DNA of 64,000 nucleotides from Acanthamoeba sp. SK_2022b (Eukaryota; Discosea; Longamoebia; Acanthamoebidae): assembly GCA_027943245.1 (NCBI GenBank), contig JANDJZ010000220.1, positions 1-64,000 on the forward strand. The letters run 5' to 3'. The notes below the pieces were generated by a model, which was not told where the DNA came from, searched no databases, and saw only the letters and a list, made by a program, of their open reading frames with translations. The position numbers and the translations under genes are program-made. Below are positions 19,809 through 32,183 of the stretch, piece after piece. Position 1 is the stretch's first letter. Each line of letters starts with the position of its first letter.

Positions 19809-20420
19809 TAGGAAAGGAAGCTATGGCTAACGGTGCTCACCTGATTCTTCAGGCACACGGGTGATCACCCACTTCCCGGCCGCCGACACCTACTGCGCCC
19901 ACGCCAAGGTGGAGGACGTCCTCAAGAGCGCCACCAACTTCAAGGTTCGACACATACACACGCACGCACGCACGCGCACGCTTACCGAAGTGGTGGCCGG
20001 TCTTGGGTGCAGGACAAGGGGAGGACCAACGCGGGGATGCTGGTCTTTGGACATGGCGACGGCGGCGGCGGGCCCGACCGCGGGATGCTGGAGCGGCTCC
20101 GCCGGCTCAAGAACGTGGACGGCGTGCCGCGCGTGCAGATCAAGCCTCCGGTCGAGTTCTTCGATCGCATCGCCGCCGACGCCCATCGCATGGTTGTCTG
20201 GGTCGGCGAGCTGGTACAGATCCCATGGGAGGCCTCCGTTGCGTGCACGCGCGCGCGCTCCAATACTGTGATGACGTGGCTGACCTCTCCCTCCTGTCCC
20301 GCCTCAGTATTTCGAGTTGCATCGCGGGACCTATACGACGCAGGTGCGCCTCTTCCGAGTGAGTGGTAGTGGTGGGGATTTGGGGGGCGATTGTAGTGTG
20401 CCACACACACACGCACACAC

Positions 20421-20500
<80 letters not shown>

Positions 20501-21463
20501 CATGTAACGTGCGCACGTGTGCCTTGGTGTGGCAGGCCAAGAACAAGCTGCACAATCGCAAGACCGAATTTCTACTGCACGACATCGAGTTCTTGGCCTC
20601 GGTCGCCCAAGCCGTCCAAGCCGCCGGAGGCCTCGGTACCGTGCTGGGCTCCATTCTTGTCCCCCCAATTCCGTGTGTCTCATCATCTTCATCATCTTCG
20701 TCTTCGTCATGTTTGTCGTCGTCTGCGTTATTTTCTCGATCGACCAACGCCAGCCTACGAGTACCCGACGCAGAAGCTCGCCGAACTGTGGAAGCTCGTG
20801 CTCCTCAACCAATTCCACGACGTCATTCCCGTATATTTGCTCGAGCCACGCTCTTCTCGTCTCTTCTCGTCTCGCGTGTTTGCTGCTTCGCTCAACGAAC
20901 CCACGCGCGCGCACTCGCTCGTTCTCCGCTCTCACGTGCTGCAGGGGTCGAGCATCAAGGCCGTGTACGAGGACTCGGACCAGCACTACGCCCACGTGTA
21001 CGCCGAGGGCGCCAACCTGTTGGCCGCCGGGCTCGCCCACCTCTTCGGCCCTCCGCTTACCAAAGGGTTTACCCCCAACCTTTTTTTGCAATTTTTTTGC
21101 AAAATATTTTCTAGTATTTCCAATTATTATTCGAAAGGTAAAAGAATAGGGCCATAAAAATATATAATATTGATTTATTTGGCGTGGTTTTGTGTGTGTG
21201 GACAGGGCCGGTGAGGGAGCGCTGATTGCTGTGAACACCACGAGCTACTGCAGGAGGGAGGTGGTTGAAGTCGATGCCGCCTTCCTGCCGTCCGGTACCG
21301 GTGCCCGCTCCACGACTGTCCTGCAGTGGGAGTACTCAATGTGTACACCAGGTGCCGCCGCTCCCCTGCAGGTGGCCGGCTCCAAGGCGCTCGTCGCCGT
21401 CACGCTTCCGCCCTATGGCTTCGCCGCCATCAACCGTGCGCTCTCCCACTCATTACGAATTTC

Positions 21464-21497
<34 letters not shown>

Positions 21498-21768
21498 AAA
21501 AATCAGAAAACCTTTACTTTTTTTATTATTGATTTTTGAATGTTTTGCCAGTGGCCGACCTGGGGGCCAAGGCAGGCGGCGAGGGCGAGCTGTCCGTGTG
21601 CGTGGGTCAGCGGGACGGCCTCACGGTCCTGGAGAACTCGTTCGTGCGAGCCGTGTTCGAGCGCTCCGGCGCCCTGGTCTCCCTCTACTACAAGCCCCTC
21701 GAACGCGAGGTACGCGCCTCTCCCTCTCAATCTCCCTGCTCATCGTCTGCCTCACTTCATCCATTTCG

Positions 21769-21838
<70 letters not shown>

Positions 21839-22009
21839 TGTGTGTTGCGTAGGTGGTGCCCGAGGGCCGCGTGGGCAACAGGTTCGTTATGTTCGACGAC
21901 AACCCGCAGTATTGGGATGCCTGGGACGTTGACGTGTACGCTCCCCCTCGCCTCTCACGTCCTCTAGCTCGCTTCCTCCTGAACTCACCGCGCGCGTGTG
22001 GTTGTACAC

Positions 22010-22087
<78 letters not shown>

Positions 22088-22835
22088 CGGTGGTGTGTGT
22101 GGTGAGACAGGTACCACCTGGAGAAGCGCTTCGAGGCGGGGCCGGCCGAGTCGATCGCGGTGGTGGAGGAGGGTCCGCTCCGGGCGGCCGTCGAGGTCAC
22201 CTACCGGCTGAGCGCTGCCAGCCGTGCCACGCAGCGCATCGTCCTCACCGCCTTCTCCCCGCGCCTCGACTTCATCACTCACGTATGGGACCCTCCCCTC
22301 TCCCAGATAACACAATAATTATAATGAATATAATATTAATATTAATATCAATAATAACAATAACAATAAATATGAACGTGCGGGGGGCGTGCAGGTCGAC
22401 TGGCACGAGAAGCACAAGTTTCTCAAGGTGGAGTTCCCGGTCGAAGTCCGCAGCTCGCACGCGACGTACGACACGGCGTTCGCCCACATCCAGCGCCCCA
22501 CCCACTTCAACACCACTCAGGAGCTCGCCAAGGTGCCCCCCCCCGCTCTCACCTTTGGCTCGCTTCGTTCTTTTCCTTCGCTTCGCTTTCTTGCCCCCCC
22601 CCCAATGCCCTCCGCCACTCGCCAACTCTATCGGTCGGTCAGTTTGAGGTGTGCGGCCACAAGTGGGCCGATCTGTCCGAGTCGGGCTTCGGCGTGGCGG
22701 TGCTGAACGACTGCAAGTACGGCTACGCCACGCACGCCAACGTCATCCGCCTCTCCCTCCTCCGCTCCCCGACCTCCCCCGGTAACCTCTCCCCAAACTC
22801 CCCTCTCTTTCGGGCCAGTGCTCACTGCCCATGGG

Positions 22836-22901
<66 letters not shown>

Positions 22902-23504
22902 TGTGTGTGTGTGATGTGTGTGTGTGATGTGTGTGGCAGACCCCACGGCGGACATCGGGGAGCAGCAGTTCACGTATGCGCTCCTGCCCCACGCCGACTC
23001 GTTCCAGACCGGCGGCGTCATCGAGGAGGCCTTCAAGCTCAACGTACGCGCGGCCCGACTCAACCCCTCCCTCCCCACCGCTGCTCTGACTCTGGCCGTG
23101 TGTGTTCGTGTGCGGCCGCACGACAGGCTCCGCTTCTGACGCACGTCAGCGCGGGCGCGGCGGCGATGGCGCCATCACTGGCGGCCGCGGCGCAGAGCGG
23201 TTGCCTCTTCTCGGTGGACCACCCGTCGGTGGTGCTCGAGACCGTCAAGAAGGCCGAGGCCGCCAACAGCGACGGAGGCGGCGAGGGCTCGCTCGTCCTG
23301 CGCGCCGTGGAGGCGTGGGGCGGGCGCAGGAAGGTCCGCATCCGCTCCCACCTCCTGCGTCCGGTGCGCGTAACCCGCGTCAACCTGCTCGAGGAGGAAG
23401 AGGTAGGGGCGACGGCCGAAACTCTAGTCGAGTGCAAGGAGGGTGTCATCGAGCTCGGCTTCAAGCCGTTCCAGATCATCACCCTCAAGCTCGACCTACA
23501 CTAA
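17140..23504 (+). CDS. MAN2C1: Cytosolic/lysosomal-type GH38 alpha-mannosidase (MAN2C1-like)
   Basis: Hydrolyses alpha-mannosyl residues; the MAN2C1 subgroup trims free oligosaccharides in the cytosol. More than 20 exons. It starts [16 protein letters not shown] without a signal peptide. A beta-sandwich N-terminal domain (about 17800-18250, [19 protein letters not shown] region) precedes the GH38 catalytic domain: GHCHIDTAW (metal ligands), TEFWLPDTFGY with the nucleophile Asp, a glycine-rich GHGDGGGGP loop, [16 protein letters not shown], and [11 protein letters not shown] with a zinc-ligand His. C-terminal domains follow ([38 protein letters not shown], and the end [10 protein letters not shown]). 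All key residues are present and exon order is collinear with human MAN2C1 as I recall it. Four introns carry long CA/GT runs. The start ATG at 17140 is preferred over the out-of-frame ATG five bases upstream. Confidence 0.93.
20402..20498. repeat. (CA)n microsatellite in mannosidase intron
   Basis: CA run with a few CACG and CACACG breaks, in the intron after the exon with YTTQ. Confidence 0.95.
21771..21845. repeat. (GT)n microsatellite in mannosidase intron
   Basis: About 37 GT units just before the exon with [10 protein letters not shown]. Confidence 0.95.
22011..22080. repeat. (GT)n microsatellite in mannosidase intron
   Basis: GT run followed by (GC)n, between the exons with WDAWD and YHLEK. 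Confidence 0.95.
22836..22933. repeat. (GT)n microsatellite in mannosidase intron
   Basis: GT run ending in ATGTGTGTGTG repeats, just before the exon with [16 protein letters not shown]. Confidence 0.95.
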
Positions 23505-23846
23505 GAGCCAAAGGCAAAGTTTTTTGATTATTTTTTTATATTTGAAGGTGTTTTAATTTTTTTCTATCTGAGAAAAATAAGCAAATAGAAAAAAATTAAA
23601 AACAAAAAAAGAGGTATAAACAACACAGGGCAAAGGGGTGTAAGCTGTGAACAAACAGGGTGTGCTTAGCGGAAGGCATCAACTGTGAGAACACAAGATG
23701 AACCCCTTTGCACAAGAAGAGAAGCATGGCTTCATTTCACCATGACAATGGAGTGGACCCCAGTTCTTAGAAAGAAAGGTTGCAAGTGCCTCAGCAGAAA
23801 AAACTCTTCATGCTAGCATGTAGCTTGCGAGTCGTACAAAGCTACA
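23505..23846. other. Short convergent intergenic region
   Basis: AT-rich, with T and A homopolymers right after the mannosidase stop. It serves as 3' UTR and terminator space for the mannosidase (+) and the subtilisin (-). No gene seen. Confidence 0.6.
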
Positions 23847-25720
23847 TTAGCAGTTGGTGTAGAGGAGCTTGTTGGGGGTGTAGGGGCAGGCCGTGCTAAA
23901 GGTGGAGCAGGCCAAGTCGATCACGCCCTCAGTGGCCACCTCGTAGAGGGCGGCCTCGACCTCGGCGGGCGTGTACTTGGGGTTCTTGCTCAACACGATG
24001 GCAGCCACACCGGCGACGTGGGGGCTCGCCATGGAAGTGCCGGAGATGGTGTTGTAGACGGTGTTCGGGGGGTAGCCGGCCTGGTCGATCCACGCGGCCT
24101 TGATGAGCTGGCCGGGCGCGGCAATGTCAACGCACTTGCCGAAGTTGGAAAAGCTCGCCCTACGGTCCTGCTCTCCGCCGGTGGAAGTGGCGACGATGGT
24201 GGTGGCGGCCACCGTGATGGCCTTGGGCTCGCTCGCGGGGCTCCTCGAGCAGGCGTCGGTGTTCTCGTTACCCGCAGCGACAGCGAACGTCACGCCCGAG
24301 TCGACAGCCCCTGTGCCCAACAAATCGCACGTCACGATTTGTTAAAGCGTGCCCAATTACAAAAAAGTGACAAATAAAGAATAACAAATAAGAGGAAAAA
24401 TAAAGAAAATAAAAGTGTACCGGCAACGGCGGCGTTGACGACAGTGGACTTGCCACCACCGAGGGACATGTTGGCGACGGAGGGACGGCCGCGCTTCTTG
24501 GCCTGCTGGGCGGTCCAGTCGATGCCCGAGATGACGCCGTCGTAGGTGCCGCTGCCGGTGCAGCCGAGCACCTTGACGGCGATGATGGAGGCGTTCTTGG
24601 CCACACCGTAGAGCTCACCGCCGACAGTGCCGGCGACGTGAGTGCCGTGACCATTGCAGTCGCTGTCGACGCCATCCTCGACAAAGTTGGCGCCCCACTC
24701 GGCACGACCGCCAAACTCGACGTGAGTGATCAGCACGCCGCTGCGTATGCACATACACATCGTTGGTGAGTGAACCGGTGAAGCGACTACCCGCCAATCA
24801 AGCCGAGGCTGCGTGCATACGTGTCCACGACGTAGACGTCGACGTCCTGTCCGCTGTGGCTGTACTGGTAGTCGTCATCCACAAGGTCGATGTCGTGCGT
24901 GTCGATACGGGCCAAGTTCTGTCGCGACACACACCCACGGTAGTGACACAGGTCAGCATAGCCCAGGGGCCACTCACTAGGGGAGTAGTGGCGAAAGTTG
25001 TACCCAGATGACGTCGTCCTGCTTGTGGCAAGCCTGGTTGAGGTGGACGGCCTGGTTCTCCTCGACAAGGGCCACGTAGGGGTGGGCCCTGATCTTGTCC
25101 AGCGAACTGCCAAGTCGCCAAAGCAAGGTGAGACCCGAAAGACGTTGACCCGCGTTCAAACCGAGCAAGATAGGCCCACGTACGCAGGGGACAGCTTGAG
25201 GTGGAGCGCGCGGAAGCTGTCGCCAATGGCGTAGCTGCGCTTCAACTCGCTGCCGTCCGCAGCGGCGGCGAGAGCCGACTTCAGCGTGGCCACCTGCATC
25301 TCGACTGGGGAGAACACCAGGTCCCATACGTCCATTCGTGAGCCCAACAACAAACAACACGCCCTCGAAAATGGAGCGCCAAAAAAAAGAACGCGAAGGA
25401 AAAACGACGAATGACGACAGGCCGCAGCCCCAATACTCGTACTGCGGGCCAGGGAAAGGGATAGGGGGAGGAGAAGGTGGGAGAGGTACACAGAGGGCGG
25501 GTGAGGCCTTCGCGGAAAAGGACAATGTACTCGCCCTCGATACGCTGCGAATCATTCTCGGCCACGTGGAGTGGCGCGAGCTCTGGTAGCACCACAGCGA
25601 AAGATGGAAGGGTAAGGTTAAGGTGTTCGGGTGGTAGTCCCGAGTTGGGTGGTGTGTACGGCGGGTGGCCAGAGCCGAAAGGGCGAAGAGGAAGAGGACG
25701 GCAAGCGTGGCTTGCTTCAT
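23847..25720 (-). CDS. Secreted subtilisin-like serine protease (S8A, proteinase K type)
   Basis: The start MKQATLAVLFLFALSALA is a clear signal peptide. It is followed by an I9 inhibitor prodomain (IEGEYIVLFREGLTR, then LDKIRAHPYVALVEENQAVH). The catalytic domain has Asp in QDVDVYVVDTGV, formed across an intron at about 24825-24740, His in NGHGTHVAGTVGG, oxyanion Asn in AVAAGNENTDAC, and Ser in GTSMASPHVAGVAAIV. It ends PNKLLYTNC. Paired Cys (DSDCNGHGTH, DACSRSP, GKCVDIAAPG) match the proteinase K group. About 400 residues, the normal length for a prepro-enzyme. It is probably secreted or lysosomal and self-processed. Convergent with the mannosidase. Confidence 0.93.
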
Positions 25721-25987
25721 GGCGAGAGTACTCGGGGGTGAATGACGCTGCGGGCTCGGCGAGCTTTTTGGCACTTCGCCGAGACCAAGGCCAACCAATG
25801 GGGCGTGCGCTCACACCCAACTAATTCGTTCACCTTCTCCCCTTTTTTGCGGAGCAAAAACGAGAATAAATAAAAGAAAATGTTACATGTTTTTCACTCA
25901 TTTCTGCGCCAGACTTGGCCTGCGGCCGGTGCAGCGCACGCAACATGATGGTTGGCCATCCTGTTCCCTGCTGCAATGCGCACTCGG

Positions 25988-26772
25988 TCACAATTTGGCG
26001 ACGTCCTTGTGCTTAGGCGGCCACGAGGCGAGCTCGAGCTTCATGATGTTGATCTGCTCCTTCTGGTACTCGACCACTTCGATCACTTCACACACCAGAA
26101 GGGCCCACGTCAATCTTTGCTTGCTTTAGCTTTAGCTTTCGGCGTCGTACCCTTCCAGCCCTGGCGTTTGTACATGGACACCACCTTGGGGTCGGGCGTC
26201 CACAGGTAGAGCTCCTTAGTCCCCAAGTCCTTCGCCCTCTGGGTGATGTCGTTGAGCATGAGTGTCATGATGCCTGCACGGATAGCCCGCCCCGTGTAAC
26301 AGCAGTGTGCCGGCCGTCAGTCTACTCGTTTGATGCAGCGCGCACGCCAGTCGCCTGTTGCCGTACTCCGGCCCCTGAAGTCGGGGTGTACGAATGTGTT
26401 GACGAGCCAGGGCCCGAGGTTGGGCCGTATGGAGAGGTCTTGCACATCGAGCGACACTGTGCCGCACACGCGGCCCTCGGAGTACTTCTTGTCGTCGGTG
26501 CTCCACGCCACTACGCACAACGGAATGCGATCGGCGTGCAGGAAGTTCTTGCGGAGGTAGGCCTCTGCCTCGTCCCTGGTGTGCACCCCCAGGTCCTGCC
26601 CACAAGAAGTTTTAATTTTTATTTCACGATACCGTGGTGCGGGGGGGGGGGTTAGCTAAGGTACAACATAGGAGTCACCCCATTCGTGCCACCACCAGTC
26701 GACAACGGTCGGCACGAACTGCTGCTGGTCTGCAATGAGACCCACACGCACCGCGCTTCCTGCTTTCTCCAT
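25988..26772 (-). CDS. GNAT-family N-acetyltransferase
   Basis: About 185 residues in four exons. The first exon, MEKAGSAVRVGLIADQQQF, leads to TVVDWWWHEWGDSYV. Exon 2 has the acetyl-CoA-binding core: GRVCGTVSLDVQDLSIRP, GPWLVNTFVHPDFRG, the beta4 strand and pyrophosphate loop (HPDFRGRSIMTLML after splicing). Exon 3 gives KDLGTKELYLWTPDPKVVSM and YKRQGWK. A last exon gives VEYQKEQINIMKLEL and stops at 25988. The order and the YKRQGW end are typical of GNAT enzymes transferring acetyl from acetyl-CoA to an amine. The substrate is unknown. The first ATG lies only 38 bp from a MITE, which therefore occupies the promoter or 5' UTR. A reading that continues past the GTACGA donor into KAKAKASKD is the intron, not coding. 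Confidence 0.85.
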
Positions 26773-26810
26773 AAAGTTCAGAACAGCCTACCTTCCGTTC
26801 TCTTACGAGG

Positions 26811-27026
26811 TATTCCTGTTTCTGTGGTAGCTGCCACACGGCAAAACGCCAAAACAAACGTTTTTTCGTTTTAGGAAGTTTCAAAGCTGTTTTTACGGGG
26901 TAAACGGCAACAAAACGCGGTTTACCCCGACAATTTTACGGTCTTGCCCATTTTGTTTCGGTTTTCCCTGTCCCGCAATTTGTTTTGGTGTTTTGCCGTG
27001 TGGCAGCTACCACAGAAACAGGAATA
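26811..27026. mobile_element. 216-bp MITE-like foldback element
   Basis: The 48-bp ends at 26811-26858 and 26979-27026 are inverted repeats with one mismatch (outermost bases TATTCCTGTTTCTGTGGTAG). AGG directly flanks both sides, a possible 3-bp target-site duplication. Inside is a second inverted repeat (GGGGTAAAC at 26897 with GTTTACCCC at 26920). No coding capacity. This looks like a non-autonomous DNA transposon. The superfamily cannot be named from the TIR alone. Confidence 0.85.
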
Positions 27027-27094
27027 AGGCAAAGGGCCCGAAGGCAAAATGATTGGAACATTTTATTGTGGGAGGACACCAAGTGTCGGCCGGT

Positions 27095-28206
27095 TCATAG
27101 GTCCTCGTGGGCGTTGGGCTGCTCAGAGAGCGCGTCGAAGCTTATGGCGTTTCCGTGGCTCCGGCTAAGCTTGGGCCGGCGGTAGACGCCTACCGCGATC
27201 ACCAGAGCGATGATCGCAACTACCAAACATGCGGCCACGCCCACGCTGACGGCTACGGCCACATCCAAAGAAGAGGACGATCCTAAGCGTCACATCAGCA
27301 CACTGGGACGTCAGCAGCTCTCTCGAGAGGAAGTGGATAGGTGTCAGATGTTGGAGCGCACCTGACTTGGCGCCTACCAAGAGGCCAAAGTCGGTGAGAT
27401 GCGTGCAGGCGCAGTCCACAGTGGTTCGGCCGCCCACGGTGTGGACGCGGACGAGACGGCAGGCTTTGCCGCTCCATTTGGCGGCTCCCGCGTTGGTGGT
27501 GTCTACAAATCCACAGGTGTCTGCGAACGGACACACCCGACCGGGAGTTGCTACATTAGAGGCAGCCACGTTTAGTGGAAGTGGCAAGAGCGGTACATTC
27601 GCTCGATCGCTCGCGCTCGCTACACGGCAGCACGGGAAGGGAGATGATAATTTCCTGTGACAGGTTGGACACTGCAACGGTTCCGTTGTTGTCGAGCGCC
27701 ACCAGACCGTAGACATGCGACCCCACCTCCTGTTCTGCGCCACTGTCCTCATAGCGTGATTATATGATCACCGTTCTCCTTAATACAAGCCACAGTGAAA
27801 ATTGGCGGCACGCGCACCGGTTGAGCGAAGCTAGGGGGAAGGGCGATCTGGTGTAGCGCGTCACGAAGAAGTTGGAGCACACGCCCGTCTCGGAGTTGAT
27901 AGCCGACGGCAGCTGGAGCGATGCTGTGGCTCCGTCCTGCTCGGCCTCCGCTGGGAGCAAGCTCCGCTGACAGCAACCTGCCCCATGGGAGGCAGATTCT
28001 GGTGAGAGTCGCCTCAACTTCACAAGGCGTGTCACGCGTGAGGCATGCCTGTGAACAGGGAATGGGACATGATGCTCGAGGTCACGGGGTCGATGTCCTG
28101 GCACACACCCAAATCCATTTACCGCTGCCGGCAATAGGGACATCAGAAGGACAAGCGCGATGCATGCCATCGTTTGGTGTGTCCCACCACAACTCCTCGT
28201 CATCAT
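27095..28206 (-). CDS. Type I membrane protein with a GPS motif
   Basis: The first frame starts at 28206, but the Met at 28170 (MACIALVLLMSLLPAAVNG) gives the cleaner signal peptide. The middle exons give LQLPSAINSETGVCSNFFVT and SHVYGLVALDNNGTVAVSNL, the pattern seen before GPS sites. Next comes CGFVDTTNAGAAKWSGKACR and then VDCACTHLTDFGLLVG, a GPCR-proteolysis-site (GPS/GAIN) box with its four Cys and the HLT. In families with this box the chain is cut autocatalytically at HL/T. A single helix (VAVSVGVAACLVVAIIALVI) and a short tail ending EQPNAHEDL follow. That anchor and acidic tail resemble the larger surface genes at 34, 51 and 63 kb. Exon joins in the 28.1-27.8 kb stretch are tentative. 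It is much shorter than the other three and could be a partial copy. Confidence 0.65.
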
Positions 28207-28373
28207 GTGCTAACTGTGGGCTGCGATGCTTTGCACGAAACCACTGGCCGGAAAAGTTGACCAAAGTTGCCACCCCGCCAATCAGACCGTGCAAAGGTTT
28301 AGCGCGCGTGACAGATAAAAAATGTTGTCTTAAATTTAACACAAACAAAACCAAATAATTAAACGCTGATGAG

Positions 28374-29272
28374 ATGGAGCCAGCCCAGAGGGAATCGCGA
28401 GGCAATGGCGCACCGATGGGTGGGAGGGAAGAGGTGTCTAGCGTAACGAACACAAGAATCGCTTCTCCTCCATCTCTACGAGGCCGTCAATTTTTGGTGG
28501 GGGAGGTCGGGAGCGATCACATTCGAAACGAACTGAGCACCAAGCCACCCAAGAAGGTGTTCGAAGAGATTCAGCACAGTTACGGCCTCCAGCTGCCGCA
28601 CGAAGAGTACCCCGCCACCAATTATTATTTTCTATTTCAATAATTACTTTAATCTCCTTTTCATTTACGAACAAGCTTACCATGCCCAGGAAGCGATCAG
28701 AGCTGCCTGTGTTGGACCTTCTCGACCTGCACAAGGTAGGCGTCGGCTGTTCGTTCAGCAAGAGCTCTCATCTCTTTTTTTTTTTCTTTTTCATATTCTT
28801 TACTTAAAAATAAATATCTATTTTTATTTCTATTTTTTGCAAGACTAAAAAATATTTGCTTGCGTAGGTATCGCGTGCGGAGGTGTACGTGAGCGTGTTG
28901 TCTCACCTGCGCACCAAGCTCACCGATCGTATCGACTCGCTGCCCATCGAAGGCCTGGAGAAGCTACTCGAGGCCACTTTCCCCTACATCGGTCCGCCAC
29001 CCTCGCGTGCATGCACAGGCTCTTGGCGGTCCAGTTAGCGAATCTGCTAATCGATGTGCGTGACTCTCGGGCAGGTCTTGAGGAGCTGCGCGATATCCCG
29101 CTAGCCATCCTCAAGCGGCACCCCAACATCCCGGCCACCTACCTGCGCAGGATCGGCGCCAAGCCCGAGATCTACGCCATCTGCCCCATCCAAGTACAGC
29201 GACAGATCTGGCAGGTTCGGTGCTGGCTCACTCCCTCTTTCGCCCCACACAAGCTCATGTGATCGCATTGGC

Positions 29273-29332
<60 letters not shown>

Positions 29333-30938
29333 GTGTGTGTTGTGGTGCGTGTGTTGGCCACCAATGGTGGGCAGATTGACGAAGAGCTGTTCAAGGGCCG
29401 CGTCTTCCCCCTGCTGAATCAATACATCAACACGGAGCTCGACGCGCCCATCAATGAAATGCTCATCTCCACGGAGGACCTCGTCGAGCCCCGGAGAAGG
29501 TAGCGTCGTGGTTTTTTCACCAATCCATTCCCACCGATAGGCTACTGACGCGCTGTTCTTGTGCGTGCGTGCGTGCGTGTGCGTTGTGGTCAGGCGAGAA
29601 CACAATTACATCCTGCAGCAGCTCGTACAGATCGTCGGCAAGTCGGTCGTGCTCTACAACAAGGTGGGCGAGCCTCTATCTCTCGCTCCACTTGACCCGA
29701 CTCGACTCAGCTCTGCCTTGCTTGCCTGTTTTTTTCCAGATGCTCCACTTCTTCCGCACGCTGTTCGTGACCAACCGGGACCTCCACTTCTGCAGCCTCC
29801 GCTCCGAGCTGCTAATGGCCCTCCACGACCAAGGCGTCGCCGACGTACGCCGCCCTCGCGCTCACAACACACACAGCACACGCGCGCGCGCACACATCAC
29901 ACACTACACACACGATGGCGAGTGTGTGCGGAGATTGATCGATGAGGTGACGCGGCAGATCTACGACGTTGATCCGTGCCACAAGTTTGCGTGGTGTATG
30001 GACGCCTGCGTGCGCGACCACATCGTCGAGGAGCGGCGCATCAAGGAGATGCAGACCTACTTTGACGCCATCCCCGCGGGTGCGCTGCCGCCCCCGTGAT
30101 CGCTGGGCCACACGACGAGCCCATTGCTGATCTTGCGCTTGGATGTGTGTGCGTGTGCGTGCGCGCGTGTGGGCAAACTGGGGCGCAGGCGACCCGGTGC
30201 TGGGCGATCTGGCGATGATCATCAACGACCCCAACTGTACCAACACGCTCCTCACCAACATCTTCAACCTCCTCAACGAGATCGTCGACCAAGGTGCCCC
30301 CCCCCTACCTCCTCTCACCTCCCCCAATACGCTGACACGCGACACGACCAACTACAACAGAGAAGCTGCCGTCGGAGAACGCCAACCTCAAGTACATAGC
30401 GCAGCTCCTATCGCTGGGCCTCCTCGCGCGCGACATCATCGAACACCAGAGCTTTGAGGTAGGCCCGTCCCCCTTAACAAGCGGGTCACGTTGCTGAACA
30501 CACACACACGCGCGCGCAGATTCCAGAGACGGACACGGAAGTGCTGCATGCGTTCTTCCCGATCATGGCGCGAAAGATGCTTGAGGACATGGTCGCCGAG
30601 GAGGACGAGCCCGCCTCCGAGCTCGATCCCGACTTCGAGGCCATCTTCAAATCCAACCCTCTTGCACGCAAGGTTAGCGTGTGTGCGTGTGCGATGCGCG
30701 CGCGTGTCGTGTCTCACACGCGTGGTTACTGGGTGGGGGGGGGTTGGCAGGTGGCGCTCTACTACGTGCTGACGCGAGTTCAGGCCAAGGACGCGGATTC
30801 GGTGAAGCAGGTGCTAAGCAAGCTCGACCGAGCCATCCTCGCCGACGAGCCCTGCTTTGTGCAGTCCCTTGTCACCCAACTCCTCGCCACCAACGTACAT
30901 CCCCTCCCCCACCGCACACGCGCAGGTACAACCCTGAC

Positions 30939-31012
<74 letters not shown>

Positions 31013-31798
31013 AGGACAAGGCGATGCATACGCTGGTGATCGACGAGTTTTTGGTGAACCACATACACGCGTCGCCCACCACCCACAAGCAGTTTCTCCG
31101 ATACCTCCTCGCGCGCCACACACGCTTCTCGTCTCAGGTAACCTGTCGCGCACGTACGCACACGCACACACGACTCGAGCTAACCGTATGTGCGGGTCAT
31201 TGGCGATTCCAGGAATTTGTTGGTTATCTCCAGCAGGCCACGTCCGACGTGCGGGACAGGGACAAAGTCAGACCCGTCTATGAAATGGTACACGACACGT
31301 CGCCCGCGCACACGCGCGTGCTGTCGACATTCCTGGAATGGGAGCTGTCGTGTGCTGATAGGAATGCGCGTGGAATGTTGGCGTTGGGGGCACCAGCTGT
31401 TGGACCGGGTCGCGGATCGGGTGCACGAGCAGAACGCGCCGTTCCTGTTCGAATACCTGGGCATCAAGCGCGACGCCCACACCGCGGCGACAAGCTACGG
31501 CGACGAGGAGTTCCCGCCCCACGACTACGACCACCGCGACAGCGAACACCGGCCGCCGCCCGCGCCGACTCAGCAGGAGGAGCGCGAACACGCGCCCGAG
31601 GCCGCGCCGGCGACGCAGCAGGAGGAGCGCGAAAACGAGATGAAGGACGCGCGGGAAGAAGGCGAGGTGAGCGGGGAACGAGAGGAGGCGGCGGCTCGGG
31701 ACGCAGCCGAGCAGGAGGCCACGCCAACGCCGGCGGCGGAAGACCAGAAGGAGAGCGACCGAGGCAGCGAGATGGATGTCGAGCCCTCTGCCCAGTGA
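28374..31798 (+). CDS. NELFB: Negative elongation factor B (NELF-B/COBRA1)
   Basis: Subunit of NELF, which with DSIF holds RNA polymerase II in promoter-proximal pause. About a dozen exons follow the human protein order: GLQLPHEE joined to KRSELPVLDLLDLHK, then PIQVQRQIWQ, then HNYILQQLVQIVGKSVVLYN, then MLHFFRTLFVTNRDLHFCSL, then YDVDPCHKFAWCMDACVRDH, then GDPVLGDLAMIINDPNCTNT, then VALYYVLTRVQAKDAD. The last exon adds a long charged tail of Glu/Arg and Ala (about 31490-31795) that is longer than in animals as far as I recall. The first intron joins a GTACCC donor at 28606 to a CCCAG acceptor near 28688, which gives a better protein than the AAG-ended alternative. Two introns contain GT runs. 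The gene is divergent from the GPS gene, with starts only 168 bp apart. Confidence 0.88.
29275..29345. repeat. (GT)n microsatellite in NELF-B intron
   Basis: GT run before the exon with IDEELFKGRVFPLLN. Confidence 0.95.
30941..31010. repeat. (GT)n microsatellite in NELF-B intron
   Basis: GT run between VTQLLATN and DKAMHTLVIDEFL. Confidence 0.95.
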
Positions 31799-32183
31799 AA
31801 AACCACTTGAAACTCCTAAAACTGTGCTGTGGTGTGTTTTAGGGGAGATACTGGCATTAATTATTCATTATTGATATAATAACATCTGCCATCATGACAT
31901 GATGATAAGACCTGTAATCCCTCCACAGGAACTTTTGCCTTTTTGTCATGTTCCAAGCCCAATGGAACTCTATTTCACAATGATTCACTAGTTTATACAC
32001 TACCTACAATCAACTCTTTCTTCAATCATACCAGACATGCTACATTGCAATTTTGCTATGCCAGTCTGTTTGTTAGCGATCACAGCCAACTATAACAAAC
32101 CTAATAAAAAAGGAAGAAAAAGAGAAATTCCTTTTGCGCAGAATCAAAAGGGTCTCCACAGCGAGAGATCAACCCAAAAACAG
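31799..32183. other. Intergenic region
   Basis: AT-rich stretch between NELF-B and the RRM gene with no open frame of note and no recognisable element. Confidence 0.5.
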
